DNA from: Rhodococcoides kyotonense
Lineage (GTDB): Bacteria; Actinomycetota; Actinomycetes; Mycobacteriales; Mycobacteriaceae
Assembly (NCBI RefSeq): GCF_900188125.1
Contig: NZ_FZOW01000014.1
Span: 62,001-126,000, forward strand
Direction of reading: 5' to 3'
Length of the DNA: 64,000 nucleotides
Shown here: positions 45,002 to 54,162 of the stretch, piece by piece
How positions within the stretch are numbered: the stretch's first letter is position 1
How the letters are laid out: each line of letters opens with the position of its first letter
Notes under the pieces: generated by a model
The model's database searches: none
Seen by the model: the letters and a program-made list of their open reading frames with translations, nothing else
What the model was told of the DNA's origin: nothing
Made by a program: the position numbers and the translations under genes

Positions 45002-46303
45002 GTGAGCAATTGGACAGCGCCGACCGCAACCACCCCAGTCCACGCAACCGTCACGTTGCCCGGATCGAAGTCCATCACCAATCGCGCGCTGGTCGTCTCC
45101 GCGCTCGCCGAGGGAACGTCGACGGTGACCGGAACCCTCCGAAGTCGTGACACCGACCTCATGATCGCCGCGTTGCGCGATCTCGGAGTCGTCATCGACA
45201 TCGATCCGGCCGACCCGACGTCGTTGACCGTCGTTCCAGCTCCCCTGCGCGGCGCGACCATCGATTGCGGCCTGGCAGGAACGGTCATGCGTTTCGTCCC
45301 GCCCCTCGCTGCCCTGGCTCGGGGCGCAGTGGCATTCGACGGTGACGAGCAGGCCCGTTCCAGGCCGCTGGACACTATCCTCGGGGCCCTTCGGTCGCTC
45401 GGCGCGCAGGTGGACGGAGATGCTCTTCCGTTCACCGTGACGGGCTCTGGAAGCGTTGCAGGCGGGTCCGTCGAGATCGACGCGTCGGGCTCGTCTCAGT
45501 TCGTCTCCGGTCTCATGCTGTCGGCAGCCGCGTTCGACGACGGGGTCACCATCCACCACGTCGGCAAGCCCGTCCCGTCGATGCCGCACATCGACATGAC
45601 CGTCGAGATGCTGCGAGCCGCAGGCGTTCGCGTCGACACCCCTGCCGACAGCGGCGACGCCGATACGTGGCGCGTGCATCCAGGGCCCATCCGGTCCGTC
45701 GACTGGGTCGTCGAGCCCGATCTGTCCAACGCCACGCCGTTCCTCGCGGCCGCCGCGGTGACTTCCGGCGAAGTGCGAGTGCCGCATTGGCCGTCGACGA
45801 CGACGCAGCCCGGCGATGCCATCCGCGGCATTCTCGAGTCGATGGGCGCCGCCGTGAGGCTCGACGACGGGACTCTCGTCGTCCGGGGCCCGGAGAAGTT
45901 GCGCGGCATCGATGTCGATCTGCACGACGTCGGTGAGTTGACGCCTACCGTCGCGGCACTCGCCGCAGTTGCCGAAGGCCCGTCGTGGTTGCGAGGGATC
46001 GCGCACCTCCGTGGGCACGAAACCGACCGTCTCGCGGCGCTGACCACCGAGATCACGCGACTCGGCGGCACCGCGATCGAGATCGAGGACGGCCTGGAGA
46101 TCCGACCCGTGCCCCTGCACGGCGGTGTGTGGCACGCGTACGCGGATCACCGAATGGCCACGGCGGGAGCCATTCTCGGACTCGTCGTCGACGGGGTCGA
46201 GGTGGACGACATCGACACGACGTCCAAGACGTTGCCGGGCTTCGCTGCGTTGTGGAACCAGATGCTGGCCGGCTCGCCTGCGCACGAAGGGTCGTCGTCC
46301 TGA
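45002..46303 (+). CDS. aroA: 3-phosphoshikimate 1-carboxyvinyltransferase (EPSP synthase) AroA
   Basis: 433 residues. [12 protein letters not shown] (binding Lys near residue 22), [15 protein letters not shown], substrate loop [12 protein letters not shown], and [12 protein letters not shown] then [11 protein letters not shown] (catalytic-type residues) are all present. The GTG at 45002 is chosen because it yields [13 protein letters not shown], aligning with the known M. tuberculosis N-terminus; an ATG at 44984 adds six residues. It makes EPSP in the shikimate pathway. Overlaps rsgA. Confidence 0.93.
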   Translation: MSNWTAPTATTPVHATVTLPGSKSITNRALVVSALAEGTSTVTGTLRSRDTDLMIAALRDLGVVIDIDPADPTSLTVVPAPLRGATIDCGLAGTVMRFVPPLAALARGAVAFDGDEQARSRPLDTILGALRSLGAQVDGDALPFTVTGSGSVAGGSVEIDASGSSQFVSGLMLSAAAFDDGVTIHHVGKPVPSMPHIDMTVEMLRAAGVRVDTPADSGDADTWRVHPGPIRSVDWVVEPDLSNATPFLAAAAVTSGEVRVPHWPSTTTQPGDAIRGILESMGAAVRLDDGTLVVRGPEKLRGIDVDLHDVGELTPTVAALAAVAEGPSWLRGIAHLRGHETDRLAALTTEITRLGGTAIEIEDGLEIRPVPLHGGVWHAYADHRMATAGAILGLVVDGVEVDDIDTTSKTLPGFAALWNQMLAGSPAHEGSSS

Positions 46304-47289
46304 GTCCCCGTCGGTACGACGAATCGGATGTGCGGATTCGTCCGGGCAAGAGCACACGCCCCAGGACGAAGACGCGCCCCGACCATGCAGACGCGGAATC
46401 GGCCATGGTGGTCTCGGTGGACCGAGGTCGCTGGGGATGCGTCCTCGGCGGGGATCCTGCCAAACCGGTGGTGACGATGCGGGCGCGCGAACTCGGCCGC
46501 ACACCCATCGTCGTCGGCGACGACGTCGACATCGTCGGGGATCTGTCCGGCAAAGTGGACACTCTGGCCCGCATAGTTCGAGTCTCCGAACGCCGAACGG
46601 TGTTGCGGCGCACCGCAGACGACACCGATCCGTACGAACGTGTTGTCGTCGCGAACGCCGAACAACTACTCATAGTCGCGGCGCTTGCCGACCCTCCCCC
46701 ACGAACCGGGTTCGTCGAGCGTGCCTTGGTCGCGGCCTATGTCGGCGGTCTGACGCCGATCCTGTGCCTCACCAAGAGCGACCTCGCCGATCCCGCGGAG
46801 TTCGTGGCAGCGTTCGCAGACCTCGACGTGCCCGTGGTGCTCGCGGGGCAGACGGAGGACCTCGGTGAGGTGACCGGAATTCTCACCGGCACCGTGACTG
46901 CGCTGATCGGCCACTCCGGGGTCGGCAAATCGACTCTCGTCAACAGACTCGTGCCCGACGCCCACCGCGCCACCGGCGTCGTCTCGGGCGTCGGCAAAGG
47001 ACGTCACACGTCGACGCAGTCCGTCGCTCTGCCGTTGCCGGGTGGTGGCTGGGTCGTCGACACCCCCGGTATTCGATCGTTCGGCCTCGCGCACATTTCG
47101 CCCGAGGATGTGGTGGCCGCGTTCTCCGACCTCGCGCAGACCATCGAGGACTGCCCCCGCGGGTGTACGCACCTCGGTCCGCCCGCAGATCCCGAATGCG
47201 CCCTCGACACCCTCACCGGCGATGCGGCTCGACGCGTCCACGCGGTCCGGCTCCTGCTGGAAGCGGTACGTACGAACGAGGCCTGGTAG
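46300..47289 (+). CDS. rsgA: Small-ribosomal-subunit biogenesis GTPase RsgA
   Basis: About 329 residues: OB-fold N-terminus, circularly permuted GTPase with G4 TKSD, G1 [12 protein letters not shown] and G3 DTPG, and a zinc motif [16 protein letters not shown]. RsgA releases 30S maturation factors. The start is unsettled: a CTG at 46300 overlapping the aroA TGA would give [16 protein letters not shown], the conserved family N-terminus, while the first ordinary start is GTG at 46330, which cuts this segment. The longer frame inside aroA is rejected. Confidence 0.88.
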   Translation: MSPRRYDESDVRIRPGKSTRPRTKTRPDHADAESAMVVSVDRGRWGCVLGGDPAKPVVTMRARELGRTPIVVGDDVDIVGDLSGKVDTLARIVRVSERRTVLRRTADDTDPYERVVVANAEQLLIVAALADPPPRTGFVERALVAAYVGGLTPILCLTKSDLADPAEFVAAFADLDVPVVLAGQTEDLGEVTGILTGTVTALIGHSGVGKSTLVNRLVPDAHRATGVVSGVGKGRHTSTQSVALPLPGGGWVVDTPGIRSFGLAHISPEDVVAAFSDLAQTIEDCPRGCTHLGPPADPECALDTLTGDAARRVHAVRLLLEAVRTNEAW

Positions 47290-47295
47290 GCGCTA

Positions 47296-47337
47296 CGTGA
47301 GTGAAAATGTATAGCGGGCTATACATTTTCACTCACG
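47296..47337. terminator. Perfect 20-base palindrome between rsgA and desaturase stops
   Basis: CGTGAGTGAAAATGTATAGC, two G bases, then the exact complement. It lies seven bases past the rsgA stop and four before the stop of the convergent desaturase gene, so it serves both. It is unusually AT-rich for this genome. Confidence 0.8.
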
Positions 47338-47340
47338 AGG

Positions 47341-48594
47341 TCATTTGGTGAATTTCGCGACGAGGCCGCGAATTCCCTTGTTTTTCTTCGATTCCTGGAT
47401 CGCGGTACGCAGTCCGCGACGCTTGCCCGTCTCGGGATCGATGGTCAGCAGACCACCGGCGGCGCCGGCGAACTTCTTCTCCGACGCGGTTTCCGGGGCA
47501 TCGTCCGCGGTCGCCTTCAGGTACTTGTTCGGCAGCGACAGCTTCGCGATGGTGCGCCACGACAGCAGGTACTGCTTGCCGATCGAGCCCGTCGTGTAGG
47601 GCAGGTCGTACTTCTCGGCGAGCTCGAGAACGCGAACCTTGATCTCCCGCAACCGATTACTGGGCAGGTCCGGGAACAGATGATGCTCGATCTGGTAGCA
47701 GAGGTTGCCGCTCATGAACTCCATGACAGGACCGGCGTCGAAGTTCGCACTGCCGAGCATCTGACGCAGGTACCACTGACCCTGTGTCTCGTTGTCCATG
47801 TCCGCCTTGGTGAACTTCTCGGCACCGTCGGGGAAGTGACCGCAGAAGATGACCGTGTTGGTCCACACGTTGCGAATCATGTTGGCGACGATGTTCGCGG
47901 TCAGCGTGCTCTTCCACGCCGGACCGGTGAGCGCCGGGTAGACGACGTAGTCCTTCGCGATCTGCTTGCCGATCTTCTCGAGCACCTCGCGACGCTTCTG
48001 CTCGAACTCCTCGCGTGGCACGCGTCCCTTGGCGACCTTGCCGAGCTCGAGGTGCTGCGCGGCGACGCCGTACTCGAAGAACAGCTGCAGCAGCAGGTTG
48101 TACACCGGGTTACCCAGGTTGAAGGGCTTCCATCGCTGGTCGCGGGTGACACGAAGCAGGCCGTAGCCGACGTCGTCGTCCATGCCGAGGACGTTGGTGT
48201 ACTTGTGGTGGATGTAGTTGTGGGTCTGCTTCCAGTGCGCGGACGGTCCAGTGTTGTCCCATTCCCACGACGTGGAGTGGATCTCCGGATCGTTCATCCA
48301 GTCCCACTGCCCGTGCATCACATTGTGCCCGAGCTCCATGTTCTCGATGATCTTCGCGGCACCGAGCATGCCGGTCCCCAACAACCACGCCGGGCGCTTA
48401 CGGCTGGCGAAAAGCACAGCGCGACCGCCTATTTCGAGCGTGCGCTGGAGTCTGATGGTGTTACGGATGTATCGCGCATCTCGCTCGCCGCGCGACGCTT
48501 CGATGTCGCGTCGGATCGCGTCGAGCTCGACGCCGAGCGCTTCGACGTCGGCATCGGTCAGATGGGCGTATTCCTTGATGTCCGATATCGCCAC
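47341..48594 (-). CDS. Membrane fatty-acid desaturase (DesA3 paralogue)
   Basis: 417 residues. Three histidine boxes of the diiron acyl desaturases: HNVMH (90-94), HNYIHH (125-130) and QIEHHLF. It is close to the neighbouring desaturase along its full length (NMELGHNVMHGQWDWMNDPE identical in both), so a tandem duplication is likely. Expected to introduce a cis-9 double bond in acyl-CoA using the ferredoxin-reductase-like partner nearby. It has its own upstream region containing a shared sequence element (48648-48681). Ends by the 20-base palindrome. Confidence 0.9.
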   Translation of the reverse strand: MAISDIKEYAHLTDADVEALGVELDAIRRDIEASRGERDARYIRNTIRLQRTLEIGGRAVLFASRKRPAWLLGTGMLGAAKIIENMELGHNVMHGQWDWMNDPEIHSTSWEWDNTGPSAHWKQTHNYIHHKYTNVLGMDDDVGYGLLRVTRDQRWKPFNLGNPVYNLLLQLFFEYGVAAQHLELGKVAKGRVPREEFEQKRREVLEKIGKQIAKDYVVYPALTGPAWKSTLTANIVANMIRNVWTNTVIFCGHFPDGAEKFTKADMDNETQGQWYLRQMLGSANFDAGPVMEFMSGNLCYQIEHHLFPDLPSNRLREIKVRVLELAEKYDLPYTTGSIGKQYLLSWRTIAKLSLPNKYLKATADDAPETASEKKFAGAAGGLLTIDPETGKRRGLRTAIQESKKNKGIRGLVAKFTK

Positions 48595-48647
48595 GGGTTA
48601 CGGCCCTCCTGGCAGTCGTCGGTCGTGCAGTATGCACGTTGATTCAA

Positions 48648-48681
48648 CTACCGTACCGTAACTTACGGCTCCGTAGGTTAC
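48648..48681. promoter_or_regulatory. Repeat cluster upstream of desaturase, shared with 51312-51326
   Basis: Contains CTACCGTA, the palindrome CCGTAA-C-TTACGG (48656-48668) and CCGTAGGTTAC (48671-48681). CTACCGTA and CCGTAGGTTAC recur upstream of the reductase-desA3 operon at a similar distance from the start codon, suggesting one regulator binds both. Confidence 0.6.
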
Positions 48682-48707
48682 GTGCCCGTAGGTGTGAGTG
48701 AACTCAC

Positions 48708-50003
48708 CTAGCGGTTGCGCCGCGCCTGCCGCAGGGCCTTGGCCTGCCGCTTGGCTTCCTTCTTCGCATGCCGCAACGACACGCGCGCCTCCGCGATCGC
48801 AGACCTCAGTCCCCGTCGCTTGCCCGTCAACGGATCGATCCGCAACGCGTGGACAACGGGGGTATCACCCGTCCTGAACCGGCGCTCCGAACTGGTCTCC
48901 GGTGCATCGTCCGACGTCGCACGCAACCACGAGTCCGGCAACGACAGCTTGTGGATGGTCCGCAGCGCGAGCAGGTACTGCTTGCCCAGCGATCCCGTCG
49001 TGTACGGGAGGTCGTACTTCTCGCACAACGCGTGGACTCGCTCGGCGATCTCGGAGTACCGGTTGCTCGGTAGATCCGGGAACATGTGGTGCTCGATCTG
49101 GTAGCACAGATTGCCGCTCATGAACGCCATGACCTTGCCGGCCTCGAAGTTGGCGCTACCGAGCATCTGACGCAGATACCACTCGGCTCGCGTCTCCTTC
49201 TCGAACTGGCCCATGGTGAACTTCTCGGCGCCGTCGGGAAAGTGACCGCAGAAGATCACCGCGTATGCCCAGAGGTTACGGACCAGGTTCGCAGTGGCAT
49301 TGGCAGTCAACGTGCTCTTCCACGCCGGACCCGTCAGCGCCGGAAACAGAACGAAATCCTTACCGACCTGACGGACGATCTTGGACGCGAACGCGCGATT
49401 GGACGGCGACTGCCAGAAGGACAGACCGTCCTCCCCGTCCATCTCCTTCTGCGCGGAATGGTCGTGGATTGCGATGCCCCACTCGAACGTCGTCGCGAGA
49501 ACGACGTTGGCCAGCGGCTGAAGAAGATTGATCGGCTTCCACGGTTCGTCGCGGGTCATGCGAAGAATGCCGAAGCCGATATCCTCGTCCATGCCGACGA
49601 TGTTGGTGTAAGTGTGGTGCGAGTAGTTGTGCGCGCGCTTCCACTGTTCCGACGGACCGGTCTGGTCCCATTCCCACGACACGGAGTGAATCTCCGGATC
49701 GTTCATCCAGTCCCACTGCCCGTGCATCACATTGTGGCCGAGTTCCATGTTCTCGATGATCTTGGCGACGCTCAACATGGCGGTACCAGCCAGCCACGCA
49801 GGCCGATATTTGCTGCCCAGCAACACGATTCGGCCGCCGAGCTCGAGACAGCGTTGCAGTTTGATGGTCCGCCGAATGTACGACGCGTCGCGCTCGCCCC
49901 TGCTGTCCTCGATATCGCGGCGTACCGCGTCGAGTTCGCGACCGAAAGCTTCGAGATCTTCCTCGGTCAGATGAGCGAACTCCTTGATGTCCGTGATGGC
50001 CAT
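48708..50003 (-). CDS. desA3: Membrane fatty-acid desaturase DesA3
   Basis: 431 residues from ATG 50003, with GGAGGA upstream. Histidine boxes HNVMH (90-94), HNYSHH (125-130) and QIEHHMF; a basic, lysine/arginine-rich tail. Adjacent to the reductase gene as in Rv3230c-Rv3229c, where the pair forms the stearoyl-CoA delta-9 desaturase system producing oleate. Relative to its paralogue it has a region with HDHSAQKEMDGEDG in the middle. Probably co-transcribed with the reductase, since the 120-base gap shows no operator copy. Confidence 0.92.
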   Translation of the reverse strand: MAITDIKEFAHLTEEDLEAFGRELDAVRRDIEDSRGERDASYIRRTIKLQRCLELGGRIVLLGSKYRPAWLAGTAMLSVAKIIENMELGHNVMHGQWDWMNDPEIHSVSWEWDQTGPSEQWKRAHNYSHHTYTNIVGMDEDIGFGILRMTRDEPWKPINLLQPLANVVLATTFEWGIAIHDHSAQKEMDGEDGLSFWQSPSNRAFASKIVRQVGKDFVLFPALTGPAWKSTLTANATANLVRNLWAYAVIFCGHFPDGAEKFTMGQFEKETRAEWYLRQMLGSANFEAGKVMAFMSGNLCYQIEHHMFPDLPSNRYSEIAERVHALCEKYDLPYTTGSLGKQYLLALRTIHKLSLPDSWLRATSDDAPETSSERRFRTGDTPVVHALRIDPLTGKRRGLRSAIAEARVSLRHAKKEAKRQAKALRQARRNR

Positions 50004-50123
50004 CGTGGTCCTCCGAAAGTCATGGGCGGTGCCCGAAACTACATATTCGCGACAAGCGCCACCTGCAAGCCTAACCGAGATTGCTGAGAAGTCCGTGTGG
50101 GTGCTCACACATTCCGTGCGTAC

Positions 50124-51251
50124 CTACAACTCCAGGGTGCAATCGCCCGCCGCTGCCGAGATGCAGGTCTGAATACGATCGCCTTCGCCGTGCTCCTTGC
50201 CGGACCGCAGGTCGATGACGTGGCCTTCCGTCAACGGAACCACGCACGTCTGACAGATTCCCATCCGGCAACCGAACGGCATCTGAACACCGAGCTTCTC
50301 CCCGGCTTCGAGCAGGCTCGTCGCTCCGTCGACCTCGGTGGACCGATCGGACTTGGAGAACGTGACCTTCCCACCCTTGCCGGAGGTATCGGCGCGCGCG
50401 ATCTCGAATCGTTCGAGATGCAGCTTGTCCTCGATGCCTTCGCGCTTCCACACGCGCTCGATCTCCTCGAGCAACGCCGACGGGCCACAAGCCCACGTCT
50501 GCCGTGTCCGCCAGTCGGGGTACAGCTCGTCGAGCGAAGCAAGTGCGAACTTTCCGCCCGATCGCGTCAACTGAACGTGCGAGGTGAACTGCGGGTGCCC
50601 CTCGGCAATGGACGAGAGCTCGTCCGCGAACATGACCTCGTCCTCGGTCGGCGCGGAATGGATGTGCACCGTGTTCGGCATGTCACCGTGTCGGTCCATC
50701 GACCGCAGCATCGACATGATCGGGGTGATCCCGCTACCGGCGGTGAGGAACAGAATCTTTTCGGGCGGTGGCGTGGGGAGCGCGAAGTTACCCTTCGGCG
50801 CCGCCAGCCGAACGATGGTTCCCTGCGGAACGCCACCGACGAGGTGGCTGGACAGGAATCCCTCGGGCATCGCCTTGACCGTGATGGAGATCAGTTTCTC
50901 GTCCCAGTTGGGCGGAGACGTGAGCGAGTACGAACGCCAGTGCCAGCGACCCTCGAGGTGGAGGCCGATGCCGATGTACTGGCCCGGTCGATAGTCGAAG
51001 TTGAATCCCCATCCGGGCTGGATGACGAGCGTCACGGCAGTCGCGGTCTCCTGCTTCACCTCGACGACGCGACCACGCAGCTCGCGCGCCGACCACAGCG
51101 GATTCGCCAGGTGGAGATAGTCGTCGGGGAGCAGTGGCGTCGTGATCCTGGTGAATGCACCGCGCAACATGTTCAGCTTCGGTCTCTTGGGTGCAGACAC
51201 ATCGGCAGCAGGAGCTTCCAGCCACTTCTTGATGTTCATTCGGGGGTTCAT
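50124..51251 (-). CDS. Desaturase electron-transfer partner: FAD/NAD(P)H reductase with plant-type [2Fe-2S]
   Basis: 375 residues in the order FAD domain (RSYSLTS near residue 106), NAD(P)H domain (FLTAGSGITPIMSMLRSMDR, quoted as GSGITPIMSML), and C-terminal ferredoxin domain with CRMGICQTC and a distal cysteine in QTCISAAAGDC. Homologue of Rv3230c, which delivers electrons to DesA3. Start ATG 51251; the second methionine MNIKK is also possible. The element at 51312-51326 lies upstream. Confidence 0.92.
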   Translation of the reverse strand: MNPRMNIKKWLEAPAADVSAPKRPKLNMLRGAFTRITTPLLPDDYLHLANPLWSARELRGRVVEVKQETATAVTLVIQPGWGFNFDYRPGQYIGIGLHLEGRWHWRSYSLTSPPNWDEKLISITVKAMPEGFLSSHLVGGVPQGTIVRLAAPKGNFALPTPPPEKILFLTAGSGITPIMSMLRSMDRHGDMPNTVHIHSAPTEDEVMFADELSSIAEGHPQFTSHVQLTRSGGKFALASLDELYPDWRTRQTWACGPSALLEEIERVWKREGIEDKLHLERFEIARADTSGKGGKVTFSKSDRSTEVDGATSLLEAGEKLGVQMPFGCRMGICQTCVVPLTEGHVIDLRSGKEHGEGDRIQTCISAAAGDCTLEL

Positions 51252-51311
51252 CTCCTCGATCGCGACGACGCGGCAGCGCGCACACGTCGCGCTGCCGTCG
51301 TCCAGGTTACG

Positions 51312-51326
51312 CTACCGTAGGTTACC
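51312..51326. promoter_or_regulatory. Copy of desaturase-upstream element before the reductase gene
   Basis: CTACCGTAGGTTACC shares CTACCGTA and CCGTAGGTTAC with 48648-48681. It is 61-75 bases upstream of the reductase start and in the same orientation relative to the gene. Confidence 0.6.
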
Positions 51327-51345
51327 GTGAGGTAGACCGCCGATG

Positions 51346-51885
51346 TCACAACAATTCGAGCAGGAACGGCAACTCCTGCGTGGCGTACCACGCCAGACTA
51401 TGGTCTTCCGCGTCGCCGAGCACGAATTCCGCGTCCGGATCTCCCATGTCCGCCGCGTCGATCACCCCGACGGCTTTCTCGACAGCGGATTCGGCGCCTT
51501 CCAGATCGAGGTGCACCGATGCGACCTGATCGAGGCGCAGCGGTTCCTTCAACCGAACGACCGCATCGTCCAGATCGGGACGGAGCGTCGGGTCGTCGAC
51601 GTCCGCGGCGATGACAGCCCGTCGATGCACGGTGCCTCCGTCGATCGCACCGCTGTCTTCCTCGTCGTCGCGGGCCGCAGCGATCAAACGCAACGACGCG
51701 CGTGCCGCTTCGTTCATCGCGACCTCGGCGAGTTCCTCGTCGTCACCCGACGAGTACGCCTCGCGCAACGTCGGAGTCACGGCGAACGCCGTTCGGCTGA
51801 CGGGATGGAACTCCTCATCGGCAACCAGTGTCCTCAACATCGAGATCGTCGCCGGCACATACACTCTCACGCGTTCATTCCTCAT
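51346..51885 (-). CDS. Conserved actinobacterial hypothetical protein (DUF6912-like, Rv3231c homologue)
   Basis: 179 residues starting MRNERVRVYVPATISMLRTLV. Mixed alpha/beta, acidic, without signal or membrane segments and without catalytic motifs I can name. The VRVYVPATI start is typical of the family near Rv3231c. ATGA overlap with the upstream WS/DGAT stop indicates co-translation. Function unknown. Confidence 0.75.
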   Translation of the reverse strand: MRNERVRVYVPATISMLRTLVADEEFHPVSRTAFAVTPTLREAYSSGDDEELAEVAMNEAARASLRLIAAARDDEEDSGAIDGGTVHRRAVIAADVDDPTLRPDLDDAVVRLKEPLRLDQVASVHLDLEGAESAVEKAVGVIDAADMGDPDAEFVLGDAEDHSLAWYATQELPFLLELL

Positions 51886-53354
51886 ACTCTCGATTCGTTG
51901 CTTGCATCGATCAGTTCTTCGAGAGACTCCAGGAGCAGCGCCGTGACGACATCCACGTCGGGCATGGCTCCACGGTCCGCGTTCAGTCCGAAGAAGACGT
52001 TGCCGTCGTAGGACGTCAATCCGATGCTCAGCGCCTGGTTCTCGAACAACGGGGACACCGGGAACATCTCCAGCATTCGCGCGCCGCCGACGTACAGCGG
52101 GAACTGCGGTCCGGGCGCGTTGGTGATGATCAGGTTGAAGAGTCGCTGCGACAACCGGCTACCCGCTCGTGCGCCCATCGCATGCAGGCTCGCCGGGGCG
52201 AACCCCGAGATCCGCATCAACGTGTGCGCAGTGACGCCGGGTGACTGCTTCTCGTGCGCCTCGGTGGCATGTGCGATGTGCGAGAGGCGAACCACTGCAT
52301 TCGGTTCTCCCACTGGAAGATCCACGAGGAACGACGACACCTCGCTTCGCTGCGACTCCGGACCGTGCACCTCGTCCGGCGAGTCGGGCTCGCCGACCGG
52401 CCTGTCGGTGGACCCGTCGTATCCGGCCCTGACATCGGAGACGTACACCGACATCGGGACCATCGCACGCACCGTCGACGACGCGGTCACCGGTTCCCCC
52501 CTGGACAGCAGCCAATTGCGCAGCGCGCCGGTCACGACGGCGAGGACGACGTCGTTGATGCTGCAGCCGAACCGCGTGTGAATCTTGCGGTAGTCCGACA
52601 ACTCTGTCTTCGCGACTGCAAATCGGCGGTTTCGCGAGATCGGAGCATTGAGCGGGCTCGACGGCGCGACCTGCGCAGCCGTGCGCACAGCGGACAGCAC
52701 CTTTCCGGTCGCCTGCACCGCACCGCTTGCCACCTCGGCGACTCCGCGCGCGACACCCCTGATCATCTCGACGCCCTCGCTCGGGCGAACGATCATCTCT
52801 GTGATCGCGTCGAGCACAAGCGCCGATTCCTTCGGCTCGCTCGCCGGCATCCACAGCTCCTCGGCCATGGCAGGCGGGTTCTTGCTCGCGTCCAGAATCA
52901 CCTGTCCGATCTCGAGCGCCTTCTCGCCGTCGACGAGAGCCGAGTGCGACTTGGTGAAGATCGCGAATCGGTTCTTGGACAACCCTTCGACCAGATACAT
53001 CTCCCACAGCGGACGTGTTCGGTCCAACGGCCGTGACGTCAGCCGTGCAACGAGGTCGTGAAGCTGATCCTCGGATCCAGGCTTCGGCAGTGCCGAGCGA
53101 CGGATGTGATAGGTGATGTCGAAGTCCGGATCGTCGACCCACACGGGCCGCGCGAAGCCGAAGGCCACTTCCCGAACCTTCTGGCGATATCGAGGGACCA
53201 GGATCAGACGCTGCTCGACGAGTGAGAGCAAGTTCTCGTAGCTGAACCCGGATCGCGGTGTACGAAACACCGCCAACGATCCGAGATGCATCGGGGTACT
53301 GCTCGCTTCGAGAAAATAGAACGATGCGTCCTGCGTGGTCAGCCTTGTCGCCAT
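51882..53354 (-). CDS. WS/DGAT-family acyltransferase with altered active-site motif
   Basis: 490 residues of the bifunctional wax ester synthase/diacylglycerol acyltransferase family, which make storage lipids in actinobacteria (Rv3234c/Tgs3 region). The catalytic HHxxxDG motif reads HSALVDG (His137, Ser138, Asp142, Gly143), so the second, catalytic-base histidine is serine. Other family features are intact, e.g. PLWEMYLVEGL (116-126), NDVVLAVVTGALR and a late NAPGPQFPLYVGGARM. It may have changed activity or be non-catalytic. Divergent from an Rv3235-like gene. Confidence 0.87.
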   Translation of the reverse strand: MATRLTTQDASFYFLEASSTPMHLGSLAVFRTPRSGFSYENLLSLVEQRLILVPRYRQKVREVAFGFARPVWVDDPDFDITYHIRRSALPKPGSEDQLHDLVARLTSRPLDRTRPLWEMYLVEGLSKNRFAIFTKSHSALVDGEKALEIGQVILDASKNPPAMAEELWMPASEPKESALVLDAITEMIVRPSEGVEMIRGVARGVAEVASGAVQATGKVLSAVRTAAQVAPSSPLNAPISRNRRFAVAKTELSDYRKIHTRFGCSINDVVLAVVTGALRNWLLSRGEPVTASSTVRAMVPMSVYVSDVRAGYDGSTDRPVGEPDSPDEVHGPESQRSEVSSFLVDLPVGEPNAVVRLSHIAHATEAHEKQSPGVTAHTLMRISGFAPASLHAMGARAGSRLSQRLFNLIITNAPGPQFPLYVGGARMLEMFPVSPLFENQALSIGLTSYDGNVFFGLNADRGAMPDVDVVTALLLESLEELIDASNESRV

Positions 53355-53554
53355 CGCGTACCCCGGTCCCCGTTCCTGCTCGCACCGTCACGTGCACCCG
53401 AGTCGGGCACACGATCCGTTTCCTCGAACTTAGATGAAGGAGAACGCTACAGCCATTCCTGCGCGAGACGACGCAGGCCGCGATGGAACCGAGTGTGTAT
53501 CGGCTTCGTCATAAGTCATCGAGGAGCGGATGCACACGAGAGAAGGACCGGCAC

Positions 53555-54121
53555 ATGGAGTCGACACCCGCGGCGCGCACGCACAGGTACCTGTCCCGGG
53601 CACTGCCGTATGAGCCTCCCGGCACCGAGTGCCACTGCACGACGCCCTCGGTCCCCTGTCGAATCGACTTGCGCGCCAATGCCGTTCACAGCGCGACGAC
53701 GTCCGGCCGCAGTCGCCCGTTTCCGCGGAGCCTCGGGACACATCGAGCGCCGACGCCGGCGGTAGTGGGTCCCTACGCGGAACCCGAGATCCCGGAGTAC
53801 GTGCGCCGCAGTGTCGATCAGGCCATGCGACTTCTGCTCGAGGTACTCGATCGTCGCCGGACGGCCGACCAACTACGCGGACTGTTCACCCCGACCGTCA
53901 TCGAATCGATAAGAACGGTCGTCAAGACCGGACCACCCGGGCAACGACTCGGTGTCGCATCGCTTCGTGGTGTCCACCTGAGTCGCGCCACGAACTCCGC
54001 GACCGAGATCTTCGCGACCTACGTGCGTGGCCCTCGTGTCTTCGCGATCGCGGCCCGGATCGAATCTCGGTCCAGGCCGCGTCGCGAGAAGTGGACGGTG
54101 ACGTCACTCAGAGTGCTGTAG
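53555..54121 (+). CDS. Rv3235-family protein
   Basis: 188 residues from ATG 53555, preceded by AGAAGGA. The N-terminal 70 residues are disordered and arginine/proline-rich with three cysteines (ECHCTTPSVPC). The C-terminal domain (from VRRSVDQAMRLLLEVLDRRR, read as AMRLLLEVLDRRR, to EKWTVTSLRVL) is the conserved Rv3235 domain of unknown function; the layout resembles small SecA-associated proteins encoded beside secA, but no role is established. Convergent with secA, 41 bases apart. Confidence 0.78.
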   Translation: MESTPAARTHRYLSRALPYEPPGTECHCTTPSVPCRIDLRANAVHSATTSGRSRPFPRSLGTHRAPTPAVVGPYAEPEIPEYVRRSVDQAMRLLLEVLDRRRTADQLRGLFTPTVIESIRTVVKTGPPGQRLGVASLRGVHLSRATNSATEIFATYVRGPRVFAIAARIESRSRPRREKWTVTSLRVL

Positions 54122-54162
54122 AATCCGCCAGCACGCGACAACCCGGGCGCTGTGAAAACCCG

